A stretch of DNA of 35,123 nt from Bacteroidota bacterium. Its GTDB lineage: Bacteria > Bacteroidota > Bacteroidia > 2-12-FULL-35-15. A model generated the notes under the pieces. The model saw only the letters and a list, made by a program, of their open reading frames with translations, made no database searches and was not told the origin of the DNA. The stretch spans positions 1 to 35,123 of the forward strand of contig CANJPX010000033.1 in NCBI GenBank assembly GCA_947476185.1, written 5' to 3'. Made by a program: the position numbers and the translations under genes. Below, in pieces: positions 1-8,138 of the stretch (within the stretch, counting starts at the first letter, position 1; every line of letters begins with the position of its first letter).

Positions 1-387
1 TTAATGTTATACAGAGATAATAAAAAATGTAATGCACAGAATGACAGCTTAATAACTTTTTTAAATCCAAAAAATGTTATTAAAATAGATTCCACTAATA
101 ATTTATCTGAATATCTTAAACAAATAAAGGCGTTAGATGGAAAGGATATCAATCCAGACGAGTTTAAAGGATATGATTATTATCTGATTATGTATTGGGC
201 AAAATGGACAGGAAAAGTAAATAAAACAAAAATGGAGGATTGGGAAAAAAGCATAGTTAATAAAAATGACCAAAAAATAAAAACTATTAAAGTCACCACC
301 GATTATATGGATTTTTGGCCTCTAGAAAAGAGTGACATGATAAAAATATATAGTCACAAAACAAAAAAAACAGCAAGAAAGAGGTAA
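1..387 (+). CDS. hypothetical protein, thioredoxin-like, 5' partial
   Basis: The frame is open to the left window edge, so the ATG at position 4 may be internal and the gene probably begins outside the window. The visible part is about 127 residues and ends at 387 with a Lys/Arg-rich tail. Residues around 57-75 contain a hydrophobic strand followed by an aromatic segment (YYLIMYWAKWTGK), reminiscent of the strand-helix start of a thioredoxin fold as in many uncharacterised Bacteroidota proteins. The CxxC pair of an active thioredoxin is missing; Trp-Thr-Gly stands where it would be. This suggests a redox-inactive relative, but that is inference from a short stretch. It is followed 81 bases later by a co-directional barrel gene. 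No function can be assigned. Confidence 0.55.
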   Translation, partial: LMLYRDNKKCNAQNDSLITFLNPKNVIKIDSTNNLSEYLKQIKALDGKDINPDEFKGYDYYLIMYWAKWTGKVNKTKMEDWEKSIVNKNDQKIKTIKVTTDYMDFWPLEKSDMIKIYSHKTKKTARKR

Positions 388-468
388 TAATTTTTAAGGA
401 CATGTATTTAAACTTAATATTTAAATGCCACATCTATTACATTTCAGATTGTCAAAAAATTAAAATAA

Positions 469-1380
469 ATGGTTGACAAATGTGGACGCAGGAGAAATTA
501 TGTTTTTCTGCTAATTATCATTTTAAATGTCTATGCCAATAATTTGTCATCACAAAATGATACTATAAAGACTAAAAAACATTTTTATATTCCATCAACA
601 CTCACGTATTCAAATAATTTTTCAGCTTCATATGTTCATTACAAAAACTGGAAATATAACGGGAATAATAATTATTCATTTTTGTTGCGCTCAAATGTCA
701 ATTACGACAGCATAGCAAGCCTTTGGGAAACACATATCCGCTTTAACGGAGAATTAGGATATATGAAATTTGTAGATAGCACTTGGTACAAAAATTCGGA
801 TTACCTGGATTTCAGTACTGAGGTTGTTAAAAATACAAACAAAAAATTCGAAAATATATTTACACTATATTTTAATTCTCAGTTCCTGTCAACCTATGAA
901 AATTATTACACTGACAGCGGAGCATGCTATCAACGATGGTCATCAGGATTCGGCAGTCCTATGAATATTGAAATTGGCTATGGAACAACAATTCATTTTT
1001 GGAAAACATGTAGAATGAACTTCACCTTCGTGACGCTACGCTCTTCAACAACGCCTCTTTTAGAATTCGAACCTTTCAATCATGAAAATGATATCATCTA
1101 CAAAAAAACATTGATCACCTCAGAATATGGATTTGGAATTCAGACGTACATACGAAAAAATATTGGCACTCATGTAAGATGGGAAAACTACTCCCATTGT
1201 TTTGCAAATGCGATCAACCGTTCAAAATTTGACATTGATTTTCGAAATAGAATTATTATTAAGATCTTCAGATATCTGGATTTTATAATTGACAGCAGAA
1301 TAAGATATACACCTTATCCTCCATACAAATTTCAATTTCGTAATGAATTGATGTTATCTTTTACCTTGGAGAAATTATAA
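469..1380 (+). CDS. DUF3078-like outer-membrane barrel protein
   Basis: This is a 303-residue secreted protein. An N-terminal hydrophobic stretch after a Lys/Arg cluster (residues 5-28) looks like a signal peptide. The rest alternates polar and aromatic residues typical of outer-membrane beta strands and ends in an aromatic-rich strand (LMLSFTLEKL). The order of motifs (a W..N..YSFLLRSN stretch, then WETHIRFNGELGY, KNSDYLDF, FNSQF, and a GSP..IEIGYG stretch) resembles the Bacteroidota DUF3078 family of predicted barrels. It has no obvious operon partner: the upstream gene is a fragment and the downstream gene is convergent. The family assignment rests on remembered motif order, so the function is unknown. 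Confidence 0.6.
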   Translation: MVDKCGRRRNYVFLLIIILNVYANNLSSQNDTIKTKKHFYIPSTLTYSNNFSASYVHYKNWKYNGNNNYSFLLRSNVNYDSIASLWETHIRFNGELGYMKFVDSTWYKNSDYLDFSTEVVKNTNKKFENIFTLYFNSQFLSTYENYYTDSGACYQRWSSGFGSPMNIEIGYGTTIHFWKTCRMNFTFVTLRSSTTPLLEFEPFNHENDIIYKKTLITSEYGFGIQTYIRKNIGTHVRWENYSHCFANAINRSKFDIDFRNRIIIKIFRYLDFIIDSRIRYTPYPPYKFQFRNELMLSFTLEKL

Positions 1381-1514
1381 TTAACACTTGGCAAAAACAG
1401 GTCGCTCCTCCGGAGCTAAGATAGTTGTGTGTACTGATATTAATAATGGATTGCCAAGCTGGGGCAAAAAGCATTTTGAAACAACATTCTTAAGGAAGGG
1501 TAATTGGTCTAAAA
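1381..1514. other. intergenic region with a small GC-rich hairpin
   Basis: This gap lies between two convergent genes. It holds a compact GC-rich hairpin GCTCC-TCC-GGAGC at about 1404-1416 and a 7-base inverted repeat (CTTGGCA at 1387-1393, TGCCAAG at 1452-1458) that brackets it. The hairpin is more GC-rich than its surroundings. It lacks the long T tract of an intrinsic terminator. It could be a degenerate interspersed repeat, but I cannot show other copies. Confidence 0.3.
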
Positions 1515-2681
1515 TTAGGAAAACTGCTTAAAATAATCACCAACGCGATTTGCAAAATATACACTTTTCTTATCAATGAATTTAGTAAAAAATGCCGCCC
1601 CCATTAAGACTAATGCGATTGTTATGACCGAAGCAACAATCTTCCCTTGAAAAGTATTATTGGCAAGTATTAGATAGCTTGTCAAGGAGCAAATAATGGG
1701 AAGTTGTATTAAATACAATCCGAATGAAATTTTTCCTAACCAATACGGAATCTTGGAGGAAAATATCGATTTATAATAATCGTTTCTCAAACATATATAA
1801 ACAAGAAAAACACTTAAAATAAGATTGTTGTAATCAGGAGATATTTGAAGGAAGTCTAATATTTCATTACCAAAAACCATAAATAAAATACTGAACACAA
1901 AGCCAATAAATTTGAAACTATGTATGCGCAGTTCCTTTGCCTTTATATATTTTACAACTCTATTCTCGGAGTTTGAAAAATCGTAATCACATAAAATGTG
2001 GCCAAGCACAAATGCACACAACCAAATTATCTCTAATTTAATAAGGACAACCATGATTATAAAATATAAAATATATCTTTTGGAATTATGCCGAATTACT
2101 CCAAAAATACTGAAAGTGAAAAGCGAACCTAAAAATTCATTCTGTATTGTCCATAATACAGAATTGTATGTATAGTCAGGTCTATAACTAAAGAAAGTTG
2201 CATACATTGCAGATCCAACAGCCTTAAAAAAATCGGGTTCAAAAAAATAAAAATTATCCAACCAGCCATTTTGATAAGGAGGTCCGAGTATAACTGCTAA
2301 TTTCCTATTATACATAAATCCAAACTTTAGCAACAGATAAGCAAAGATCACCGAAAATAATACAGGAATAAATAGACGAAAATACCGCTTTGTAAAATAG
2401 CCTATCAACACCTTGTCATAATTTTCATTCTTTTTAAAAAACAGTATTGAAATGACATATGCACTTAAAACCCAAAAGATCCAAACAGCAAATTTTCCAT
2501 CTACCAACTTATTTATTGAATTGATCAAAAAAAGTTTTAAAACAGAATTTACTTCCCAGTTATTTATCTTTGAATACAAAAATTGTTGATGAGTAATAAA
2601 GCAGGTCACTGCTAAATGTGCAAATAAAGTAATCAAAGCTGCTATACCACGCAAGCCCTCTAAATATTTTATTTTTTGCAT
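1515..2681 (-). CDS. membrane acyltransferase (acyltransferase 3 family)
   Basis: This 388-residue polytopic membrane protein begins with the signature of the acyltransferase-3 (OafA/NodX) family: YLEGLRGIAALITLFAHL, with Arg of LRG and the His of FAHL as the conserved pair expected at the active site. About ten hydrophobic segments follow, and the length is typical for a stand-alone member. A second motif is the Ser-Val-Leu-Trp-Thr region near residue 175 (NSVLWTIQNEF), the place where the family has W.L..E..FY. These enzymes move acetyl or other acyl groups from the cytoplasm to surface sugars. It is monocistronic in this view, with convergent genes downstream and a 260-base gap upstream. 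The substrate cannot be inferred. Confidence 0.85.
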   Translation of the reverse strand: MQKIKYLEGLRGIAALITLFAHLAVTCFITHQQFLYSKINNWEVNSVLKLFLINSINKLVDGKFAVWIFWVLSAYVISILFFKKNENYDKVLIGYFTKRYFRLFIPVLFSVIFAYLLLKFGFMYNRKLAVILGPPYQNGWLDNFYFFEPDFFKAVGSAMYATFFSYRPDYTYNSVLWTIQNEFLGSLFTFSIFGVIRHNSKRYILYFIIMVVLIKLEIIWLCAFVLGHILCDYDFSNSENRVVKYIKAKELRIHSFKFIGFVFSILFMVFGNEILDFLQISPDYNNLILSVFLVYICLRNDYYKSIFSSKIPYWLGKISFGLYLIQLPIICSLTSYLILANNTFQGKIVASVITIALVLMGAAFFTKFIDKKSVYFANRVGDYFKQFS

Positions 2682-2894
2682 TTATCCTTAATAGTATTTT
2701 TGATAGAGGATTGTTGATCTAGTTATAAATTGAGCAGATGCTGCAAATTGGTTTGTCAAGGAATAATTCATTCGAGCTAATTTTATAATTTAAAAATCCT
2801 TTAGGATTACTAATCTGTTAAAACAAGGTCTCCAGAAAATGTCGTCTCTGCAGATTCTGCATAAAGATATTCGATTTATCAATTATTTAACAAA

Positions 2895-2924
2895 AAAGAT
2901 CCTTCGCGCGTGCAAAGGATCTTT
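2895..2924 (-). terminator. intrinsic terminator of the secreted protein/lipoprotein pair
   Basis: There is a perfect 10-bp stem (AAAGATCCTT at 2895-2904 with AAGGATCTTT at 2915-2924) and a 10-base loop. Read on the minus strand it is followed by TTTTTTG. It lies 18 bases after the stop at 2942. Confidence 0.8.
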
Positions 2925-2941
2925 ATCAATAGAAAATGCTT

Positions 2942-3361
2942 TTATTTAAATCCGATAACGATAGAAACGCATCCGCTTTTATCAACGGTTTCTTTTTCCG
3001 GTGCAGGCGGTGTAATTAATTCCAAGGTAAGGTCCTGTGACGCTTCAACATTAAAATCCCACATGATGGTTCCATATGCTTTTGTGGTATAAACGACATT
3101 GCCTTGCGCATCTTTCACGTTCAACTGAATTTTCCCTAATTGATCTTCGGCACTGATCAAAAGACGATATTCATCTCCATAATAAAAGGTAGAAGAAAGT
3201 TGTGTTTTGTCGCCATTTAACAAAACCGTACTAAACACTTGTTGCGTATTCAAATAAGGCTTTAACTTAGTAATGCTCTTTTTTGCGAAACCATTACATT
3301 GTGAGTAGCCTGCCGTGTTGTATACTAGTACTAAAAATAGTACTCTGAAAATATTTTTCAT
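2942..3361 (-). CDS. small secreted protein of unknown function
   Basis: This 139-residue protein has a clear signal peptide (MKNIFRVLFLVLVYNTAGYS, cleavage before Gln-Cys). The mature part begins with a cysteine (CNGFAKKS) and has a second cysteine near the C-terminus (SGCVSIVIG), so a disulfide is possible. The body (VLLNGDKTQLSSTFYYGDEYRLLIS, then IQLNVKDAQGNVVYT) looks like a beta-sandwich. The C-terminal stretch WDFNVEASQDLTLELITPP fits a secreted binding domain. It starts 11 bases after the lipoprotein gene and shares its downstream terminator, so the two are co-transcribed. I recognise no named family. Confidence 0.75.
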   Translation of the reverse strand: MKNIFRVLFLVLVYNTAGYSQCNGFAKKSITKLKPYLNTQQVFSTVLLNGDKTQLSSTFYYGDEYRLLISAEDQLGKIQLNVKDAQGNVVYTTKAYGTIMWDFNVEASQDLTLELITPPAPEKETVDKSGCVSIVIGFK

Positions 3362-3372
3362 CCGTTGGATTT

Positions 3373-4281
3373 TTAAGGTTTAATGATCTTAGTTCTTGTA
3401 GTTTCAACTAAAGCAGTAATTTTTTCAATCTGTTCTTTCGACAAATTATAATGTGATTTCCCGCCAATTGTCATCACTTTTTTAGTGGTATCAACTGTTG
3501 TAACAGGCTTTTCGGCAGAAACAGGCGTTTCGTCATAAACAGCTTTAATCTTTTTCAGATCTGTTAAAATATCAGAATCAGCGGCATCATTCACCGTACT
3601 TACCAGCATGATTAAGTTATTTAAGGACCCTTTAAATTCTGCAACACGTGCATAAATGGCTTTATTATCTTTTACCGTTTTTGCCACTTGTGTTCCAACA
3701 TACATTCCTTCAATAAAACCGCCTGTAAGAACCAAAACAGAAATGTTAGATTGATCATTTTCTTTTAGTGCTTCATTCGAACTCAGGAATAACTCAGAAA
3801 TGATCTGAAACGTAGAGTCTTTATTTCCTGCATTCTTTTCCATGCGTTTCATCATTTCTGCAGAGAAGCTAGTCGTTAAGCCAAGTTCTTCAGCCAACTT
3901 TTTCGACTTTTCCAGATAGGTCATTGTCTGTTGTGTTTGGTTGAACACTGCTGAATAACTAAGGTCAGCACCATAAACTCCAAGATTCATGGCTTTACTC
4001 TTTGTCGTAGAATATTTTGACACATTATCTACCGAATTCAGTAATTTGATATCATAAGTCGCACCGGCTCTTTGCAACATCTGACCGAGTTGAATAGGAG
4101 AAGGAATCGAATAAAAAGCGTTCTCAGAATGAATCTTTGGAATAGAATCCAATGCAGGAACGGAATCATTTGTTCCTTTTGAATCGCTTGAACTGCTTGT
4201 GCCGCAGCTAAATAGCAACAACGCTGATATTGTAACAATACCAACATTTACAGAATGTTTTTTTATTGAATTAATGATCAT
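3373..4281 (-). CDS. lipoprotein of unknown function
   Basis: This 302-residue protein has a signal sequence ending in a lipobox (ALLLFSC at about residues 20-26), followed by a Ser/Asp-rich linker typical of exported Bacteroidota lipoproteins. The mature protein is mainly helical, with Lys/Glu-rich segments (LEKSKKLAEELG, then MKRMEKNAGNKDS, then a C-terminal helix ending in TRTKIIKP). It also has a hydrophobic patch VLVLTGGFIEGMYVGTQVAK. It is the first gene of a two-gene unit with the small secreted protein and is divergent from the TPR/SpoIIE gene. Its function is unknown. Confidence 0.75.
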   Translation of the reverse strand: MIINSIKKHSVNVGIVTISALLLFSCGTSSSSDSKGTNDSVPALDSIPKIHSENAFYSIPSPIQLGQMLQRAGATYDIKLLNSVDNVSKYSTTKSKAMNLGVYGADLSYSAVFNQTQQTMTYLEKSKKLAEELGLTTSFSAEMMKRMEKNAGNKDSTFQIISELFLSSNEALKENDQSNISVLVLTGGFIEGMYVGTQVAKTVKDNKAIYARVAEFKGSLNNLIMLVSTVNDAADSDILTDLKKIKAVYDETPVSAEKPVTTVDTTKKVMTIGGKSHYNLSKEQIEKITALVETTRTKIIKP

Positions 4282-4320
4282 GTGAATAGGATTTTTAACG
4301 GGTTATTGCTAAATTCTGTT

Positions 4321-4328
4321 CAAATATA
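4321..4328 (-). promoter_or_regulatory. candidate -7 box for the lipoprotein gene
   Basis: On the minus strand this reads TATATTTG, an exact match to the Bacteroidota -7 consensus TAnnTTTG, 40 bases before the start codon at 4281. I see no good -33 TTG at the expected distance, so this is only a candidate. Confidence 0.4.
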
Positions 4329-4364
4329 TGCTATTTTTTTATTTGATAGACTGAAAATCAATCG

Positions 4365-4394
4365 TTGCCATTAATCCTAGTATTAGTATATTTG
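4365..4394 (+). promoter_or_regulatory. Bacteroidota-type promoter of the TPR/SpoIIE gene
   Basis: TTG (4365-4367), a 19-base spacer, and TATATTTG (4387-4394) match the primary sigma-factor pattern of this phylum. The box ends 16 bases before the ATG at 4411. Confidence 0.65.
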
Positions 4395-4410
4395 ATACGC
4401 ACAAACCAAA

Positions 4411-6444
4411 ATGAAAATAAACATGTCTCTCCACAGGTTCAAATTTCTTTTTTATTTCTTATTTTTCACACTCCTCCAACTTAATACATCCGCACAAGTC
4501 AATGTTGACAGCCTCTCGAACGTATGGAAGGATGCTTCCCGTCCTGATACTATCCGATTACAAGCTATGCAACGGATCTGCCTAAAGGGTTATCTATACT
4601 CTCAGCCTGATACCGCTTTTATTTTGGCAAACAAAATGTACGACTTTGCTGTAGAAAAAAAATTAAAACATTATCAGGTTTTTGCATTGCAAGTAATGGG
4701 CACCTCTTTTTCACTTCGAGGCGATAATATCAGGGGGATCGATTATTTCACAAGAGGACTCAAGATCGCTGAAGAAATTAATAACTACAAGGACATGGCC
4801 AACAACCTAAATAACATAGGTGTTATTTATGCGGAGCAGGGAAACAATAAAAAAGCCATGGAGTATTATCAGCGAAGTTTGGAGCTGAGCGAAAAATTCA
4901 ATAAAAAAACTGCGATGGCCTTCGCACTAGGAAATCTTGGTTCTATTTACAAAAACCTTGGACAATATGATAAGGCAATAGAGGCTGAAAACCGCAGCTT
5001 AAAATTATCAGAGGAAAATAATGATAAAAATGGTTATGCAAATGCATTATATGTTTTGGGCGTTATTTATTCCGATCAAAATGATTTAGAAAAATCAATG
5101 GATTTCAGTAACAGAGCATTGAAATTGTTTGAAGAGTTTGGAGATAAAAATTCTGTTTCAAATGTGATGACGATTATTGGACTAAACTACCAGCGAACAA
5201 ATCAAACCAAGAAAGCTATAGAAATATTGAAAAAAGCTTTGGCTATTTCCAAGGAAGGCGAATTTATTACAGGGATGAGGGAAGCTAGTTTGAACTTATA
5301 TGATATTTATAAAAAGGAAGGGAAGGCTGCTGAAGCACTTGCCATGCATGAATTATACATTGCTATGCGTGATAGCATACAAAGTGAAAAAAATCAGCAA
5401 GAAGTAATGCAAAAAGAAATGCAATACACTTTTGAAAAACAAAAAGCATTAGATGATAAAGAAAATGAAAAGCAACTGGCCATCTCTGCAGAGAAAGAGC
5501 AAAAGCAAAAAATTATCAGCTATTCCATAACCACAGGATTAATATTTGTCCTGCTGTTTGCTTTTTTTGTTTTCAACCGCCTACGACTTTCCAATAAGCA
5601 AAAAATAATTATCGAATCGCAAAAAGACCTGGTGGAAGCAAAACAAAAAGAAATTTTAGATTCTATCAACTATGCAAAAAGGTTGCAAGATGCGATTCTT
5701 CCTCCTGCACGTTTTGTAAAAGAACATTTACCCGAATCCTTTATTTTTTATAAACCAAAAGACATTGTTGCTGGTGATTTTTATTGGATGGAGGTTATTC
5801 GATTTGAAAATGGAAAATGGAATAAAATTGAAACCAATAAACCCTCGGATTCAGAAATAATTCTTATGGCTGTCGCAGACTGCACAGGGCATGGTGTCCC
5901 GGGTGCAATGGTAAGTATCGTTTGCAGCAATGCCCTAAACAGAGCAGTGTTTGAATTCGGAATGATCGAACCGGGAAAGATACTTGACAAAACAAGGGAA
6001 CTTGTTTTAGAAACATTTTCAAAAAGTGATAAGGATGTAAAAGACGGCATGGATATTTCGTTTTTATCTATCAACAAAGGTTCAAAGGAAATAAAATGGG
6101 CCGGCGCGAACAGTCCGATATGGTATACCAAAGAAAATGAACTTATTGAAATCAAAGCGGACAAACAGCCGATAGGAAAAACTGTTAACCCCTCTGCTTT
6201 CACAACACACTCCATCCAGCTTCAGCAGGGTAATTCCCTTTTTATGCTTACCGATGGCTTTGCTGATCAATTTGGCGGAGAGAGAGGTAAAAAGTTTAAG
6301 TATAAGGCATTGAAGGAAATGCTATTGCAAAATGCAAATCTTACTCAGGAGAAACAGATGCAATCATTAGAGATCGCTTTTAAGGATTGGAAAACAAATC
6401 TGGAACAGGTAGATGATGTTTGTGTGATAGGAGTTAGGATCTGA
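4411..6444 (+). CDS. TPR / transmembrane / SpoIIE-type phosphatase signalling protein
   Basis: This 677-residue protein has a signal peptide at residues 1-28. About six tetratricopeptide repeats follow between residues 80 and 320 (for example ANNLNNIGVIYAEQGNNKKA and ALGNLGSIYKNLGQYDKAIE). A charged coiled coil spans about 325-368, a single membrane helix about 370-390, and a PP2C-like SpoIIE domain about 430-677. Metal-binding aspartates of the phosphatase lie in DIVAGDFYWM (about 451), ADCTGHGVPGAM (about 490) and LTDGFADQFGG (about 613). The TPRs therefore sit in the periplasm and the serine phosphatase in the cytoplasm. SpoIIE-type enzymes usually dephosphorylate anti-anti-sigma proteins, but no partner is encoded in this window, so the target is unknown. 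Confidence 0.9.
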   Translation: MKINMSLHRFKFLFYFLFFTLLQLNTSAQVNVDSLSNVWKDASRPDTIRLQAMQRICLKGYLYSQPDTAFILANKMYDFAVEKKLKHYQVFALQVMGTSFSLRGDNIRGIDYFTRGLKIAEEINNYKDMANNLNNIGVIYAEQGNNKKAMEYYQRSLELSEKFNKKTAMAFALGNLGSIYKNLGQYDKAIEAENRSLKLSEENNDKNGYANALYVLGVIYSDQNDLEKSMDFSNRALKLFEEFGDKNSVSNVMTIIGLNYQRTNQTKKAIEILKKALAISKEGEFITGMREASLNLYDIYKKEGKAAEALAMHELYIAMRDSIQSEKNQQEVMQKEMQYTFEKQKALDDKENEKQLAISAEKEQKQKIISYSITTGLIFVLLFAFFVFNRLRLSNKQKIIIESQKDLVEAKQKEILDSINYAKRLQDAILPPARFVKEHLPESFIFYKPKDIVAGDFYWMEVIRFENGKWNKIETNKPSDSEIILMAVADCTGHGVPGAMVSIVCSNALNRAVFEFGMIEPGKILDKTRELVLETFSKSDKDVKDGMDISFLSINKGSKEIKWAGANSPIWYTKENELIEIKADKQPIGKTVNPSAFTTHSIQLQQGNSLFMLTDGFADQFGGERGKKFKYKALKEMLLQNANLTQEKQMQSLEIAFKDWKTNLEQVDDVCVIGVRI

Positions 6445-6495
6445 AACAATAGCCTAACCCAATGCTATTAATTTCATGAATAAATATATTAGGAT

Positions 6496-6777
6496 TTAGC
6501 TTGGCTGCTTTGAAGGGAAATGCTTTTCTTTCCACGCTTTTACTTTTGCGTCAATCGGTTTCTTAAAAAAAACATACGCTCCACTCATTAAAAGAATGTA
6601 AGGAATAGCCATGAGGTATAATATGCCGGTATTTAATTCCTTGCCTATCGAACCACCATTATTCAAATCGCTTTCAACTGAAGTTCTGCACATCGCACAT
6701 TGCGCATATGTATGAACATTGTTGACAAACATCAACAGGGTCAAAATACAAAATGATAAGATTCTTTTTATTTTCAT
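6496..6777 (-). CDS. small CAMC-motif membrane protein of the cox region
   Basis: This 93-residue protein has an N-terminal signal or anchor helix (residues 5-25) and a CAMC motif directly after the predicted cleavage site (AQCAMCRTSVES). A second membrane helix (ILYLMAIPYILLMSGAYVFF) and a short basic C-terminal tail follow. The CxxC is placed to face the periplasm. It is the last gene of the SCO1 - DUF420 unit, starting 23 bases after the DUF420 stop, which suggests a part in cytochrome oxidase assembly, perhaps copper or disulfide handling. That role is inference from position and motif only. Confidence 0.7.
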   Translation of the reverse strand: MKIKRILSFCILTLLMFVNNVHTYAQCAMCRTSVESDLNNGGSIGKELNTGILYLMAIPYILLMSGAYVFFKKPIDAKVKAWKEKHFPSKQPS

Positions 6778-6800
6778 TTCTATAATAAATATACAAAAAA

Positions 6801-7352
6801 TTAATGTGTATAGAATGGAGATATCATTAAATATACGACTACCCCTGAGATCGTAACATACAACCAGATAGGATAGCTCCAGCGCGTTATTTTTCTATGC
6901 TTTTTAATATATAAATCACCGTCGGCCTGTTGGGTTTTAAGTCCGTAATAAAAGGACAATAAAACCAAGGGCAAAACTAATGCTGCTAAAATTATATGAC
7001 TGATCAAAATTATTAAATAGGTCGCACGACTCGACAATTCTTTAGGATAGATTGTTTCTTGTGCCATCCAATGATACGTAATATATGAAACCAAAAACAC
7101 AGCTGACAATACAAATGCGATAATATTTAATTTTTTATGCATTGCAATATTACCCTGTCTGATCATATACAAAGACAATAGCAAGAGAAGAGCGCAAGTG
7201 CCATTAAGCATAGCGTTTAGCTTTGGTAATTTATACACAAAATCAGGGATAACTTCAGGAACAGGTAATATTTTTTTATTTAATATTATTACTGCTATAA
7301 AAACAACAATGGAAACTACCATTATAATTCTGAAAACTAATTTATCCTTCAT
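6801..7352 (-). CDS. DUF420 membrane protein (CtaM/YozB-like)
   Basis: This 183-residue membrane protein has five hydrophobic segments and conserved polar residues inside them: LNAMLNGTCALLLL, MIRQGNIAMHKKLNI, VSYITYHW, ISHIILAALVLPL and KHRKITRWSYPIWLYVTISGVVVY. The histidines in MHKKL, YHW, SHIILA and KHRKI are the hallmark of DUF420. Firmicute members (YozB/CtaM) are needed for maturation of haem-copper oxidase. It lies 17 bases downstream of SCO1 and in the same orientation as the oxidase genes, which supports an assembly role at the inner membrane. Confidence 0.85.
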   Translation of the reverse strand: MKDKLVFRIIMVVSIVVFIAVIILNKKILPVPEVIPDFVYKLPKLNAMLNGTCALLLLLSLYMIRQGNIAMHKKLNIIAFVLSAVFLVSYITYHWMAQETIYPKELSSRATYLIILISHIILAALVLPLVLLSFYYGLKTQQADGDLYIKKHRKITRWSYPIWLYVTISGVVVYLMISPFYTH

Positions 7353-7369
7353 AGTTATATTTTTGAAAT

Positions 7370-8056
7370 TTATTCTGCGGGACTTTTCTCGTTATTATTC
7401 TTCTTTTCCTTGATCATGAATTCCGCAATCAACACCTTAATATCATCGATCAAATTACTTACAGCTTTTATATTTGTTCCATCGTAAATTCCTCTGATGT
7501 GCTTTTCCTTATCTATCAGTACAAACAATTCGCTATGAATAAAATCATCCGGACCACCATCACCTTTCAAGGCATTAAGCAAATAACTGTGGCGCGCCAT
7601 TTCGTATAATTGTTTTTTATCACCGGTCACAAAATTCCATGTTTTTGTGTCGGCATGTACCATTTCCGAATATGCTTTGAGTACAGGAACAGAATCATTT
7701 TCCGGATCTACAGTATGTGAAAGTATTTCAACCAATCCGTTTGTATACGCAAATTTATCTTGAACACGAAGTAGCTCTGTTGTCATTTTTGGACAAATCG
7801 TTTTACATGTTGTAAAAAAGTAATCGACTACATATATTTTTCCGTCATAATATTTATCTGTAATTATTTTCCCATCCTGATTAATAAAACTAAAAGGAGC
7901 AATCGTTTGGTATATCGTATCATGACCGTTTTTAGCCAATTCTTTTTCTCCGTAATAGGGCAAATGAATAAAGTTTGTTTTGCCTACTGATAGTAAAACA
8001 TATAAAGCAGAAGGGAATGATAACAAAAAAAGTAAAATGAATAATTTTTTTTTCAT
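7370..8056 (-). CDS. SCO1/SenC copper chaperone for cytochrome oxidase
   Basis: I place the start at the ATG at 8056 (MKKKLFILLF), giving 228 residues with an N-terminal anchor. An upstream in-frame start at 8083 would put nine residues of non-signal sequence before the charged n-region. The thioredoxin-like domain carries the SCO motif CKTICPKM (CxxxC) after VVDYFFTT, and the distal copper ligand His in DFIHSELFVLIDK. SCO proteins deliver copper to the CuA site of subunit II and sit on the periplasmic face. It is separated from the cox genes upstream by a terminator, and a candidate promoter overlaps that terminator. Confidence 0.9.
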   Translation of the reverse strand: MKKKLFILLFLLSFPSALYVLLSVGKTNFIHLPYYGEKELAKNGHDTIYQTIAPFSFINQDGKIITDKYYDGKIYVVDYFFTTCKTICPKMTTELLRVQDKFAYTNGLVEILSHTVDPENDSVPVLKAYSEMVHADTKTWNFVTGDKKQLYEMARHSYLLNALKGDGGPDDFIHSELFVLIDKEKHIRGIYDGTNIKAVSNLIDDIKVLIAEFMIKEKKNNNEKSPAE

Positions 8057-8072
8057 GATAAATATTGGCTCA

Positions 8073-8101
8073 CAAAAGTACAAACAAAAATGGTCTCACA
8101 A
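8073..8101 (-). promoter_or_regulatory. candidate promoter of SCO1
   Basis: On the minus strand, TTG (8101-8099), an 18-base spacer and TACTTTTG (8080-8073) resemble the Bacteroidota promoter. The TTG lies inside the loop of the upstream terminator hairpin. The spacer is one base short of the usual 19-21. Confidence 0.4.
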
Positions 8102-8117
8102 TATTTGCGAGACCATT
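8089..8117 (-). terminator. intrinsic terminator of the cox operon
   Basis: A 9-bp stem pairs AATGGTCTC (8089-8097) with GAGACCATT (8109-8117), and a further CAA/TTG pairing is possible inside the loop. On the minus strand it is followed by TTTTTGTTTG. It lies just after the stop of cox subunit IV at 8139. Confidence 0.75.
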
Positions 8118-8138
8118 ATATAAATATTATTGATCTGT

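Noticed and set aside
1387..1458. CTTGGCA/TGCCAAG inverted repeat as possible ends of a small mobile element
   Set aside because: Seven bases over a 72-base span with no target duplication or transposase; chance is likely.
2800..2825. Palindrome AATCCT-TT-AGGATT upstream of the acyltransferase
   Set aside because: The loop is too short for a stable hairpin and no context supports a regulatory role.
6448..6469. A hairpin between the convergent SpoIIE and CAMC genes (AATAGC with GCTATT)
   Set aside because: Only six base pairs, a long loop and no T tract on either side.
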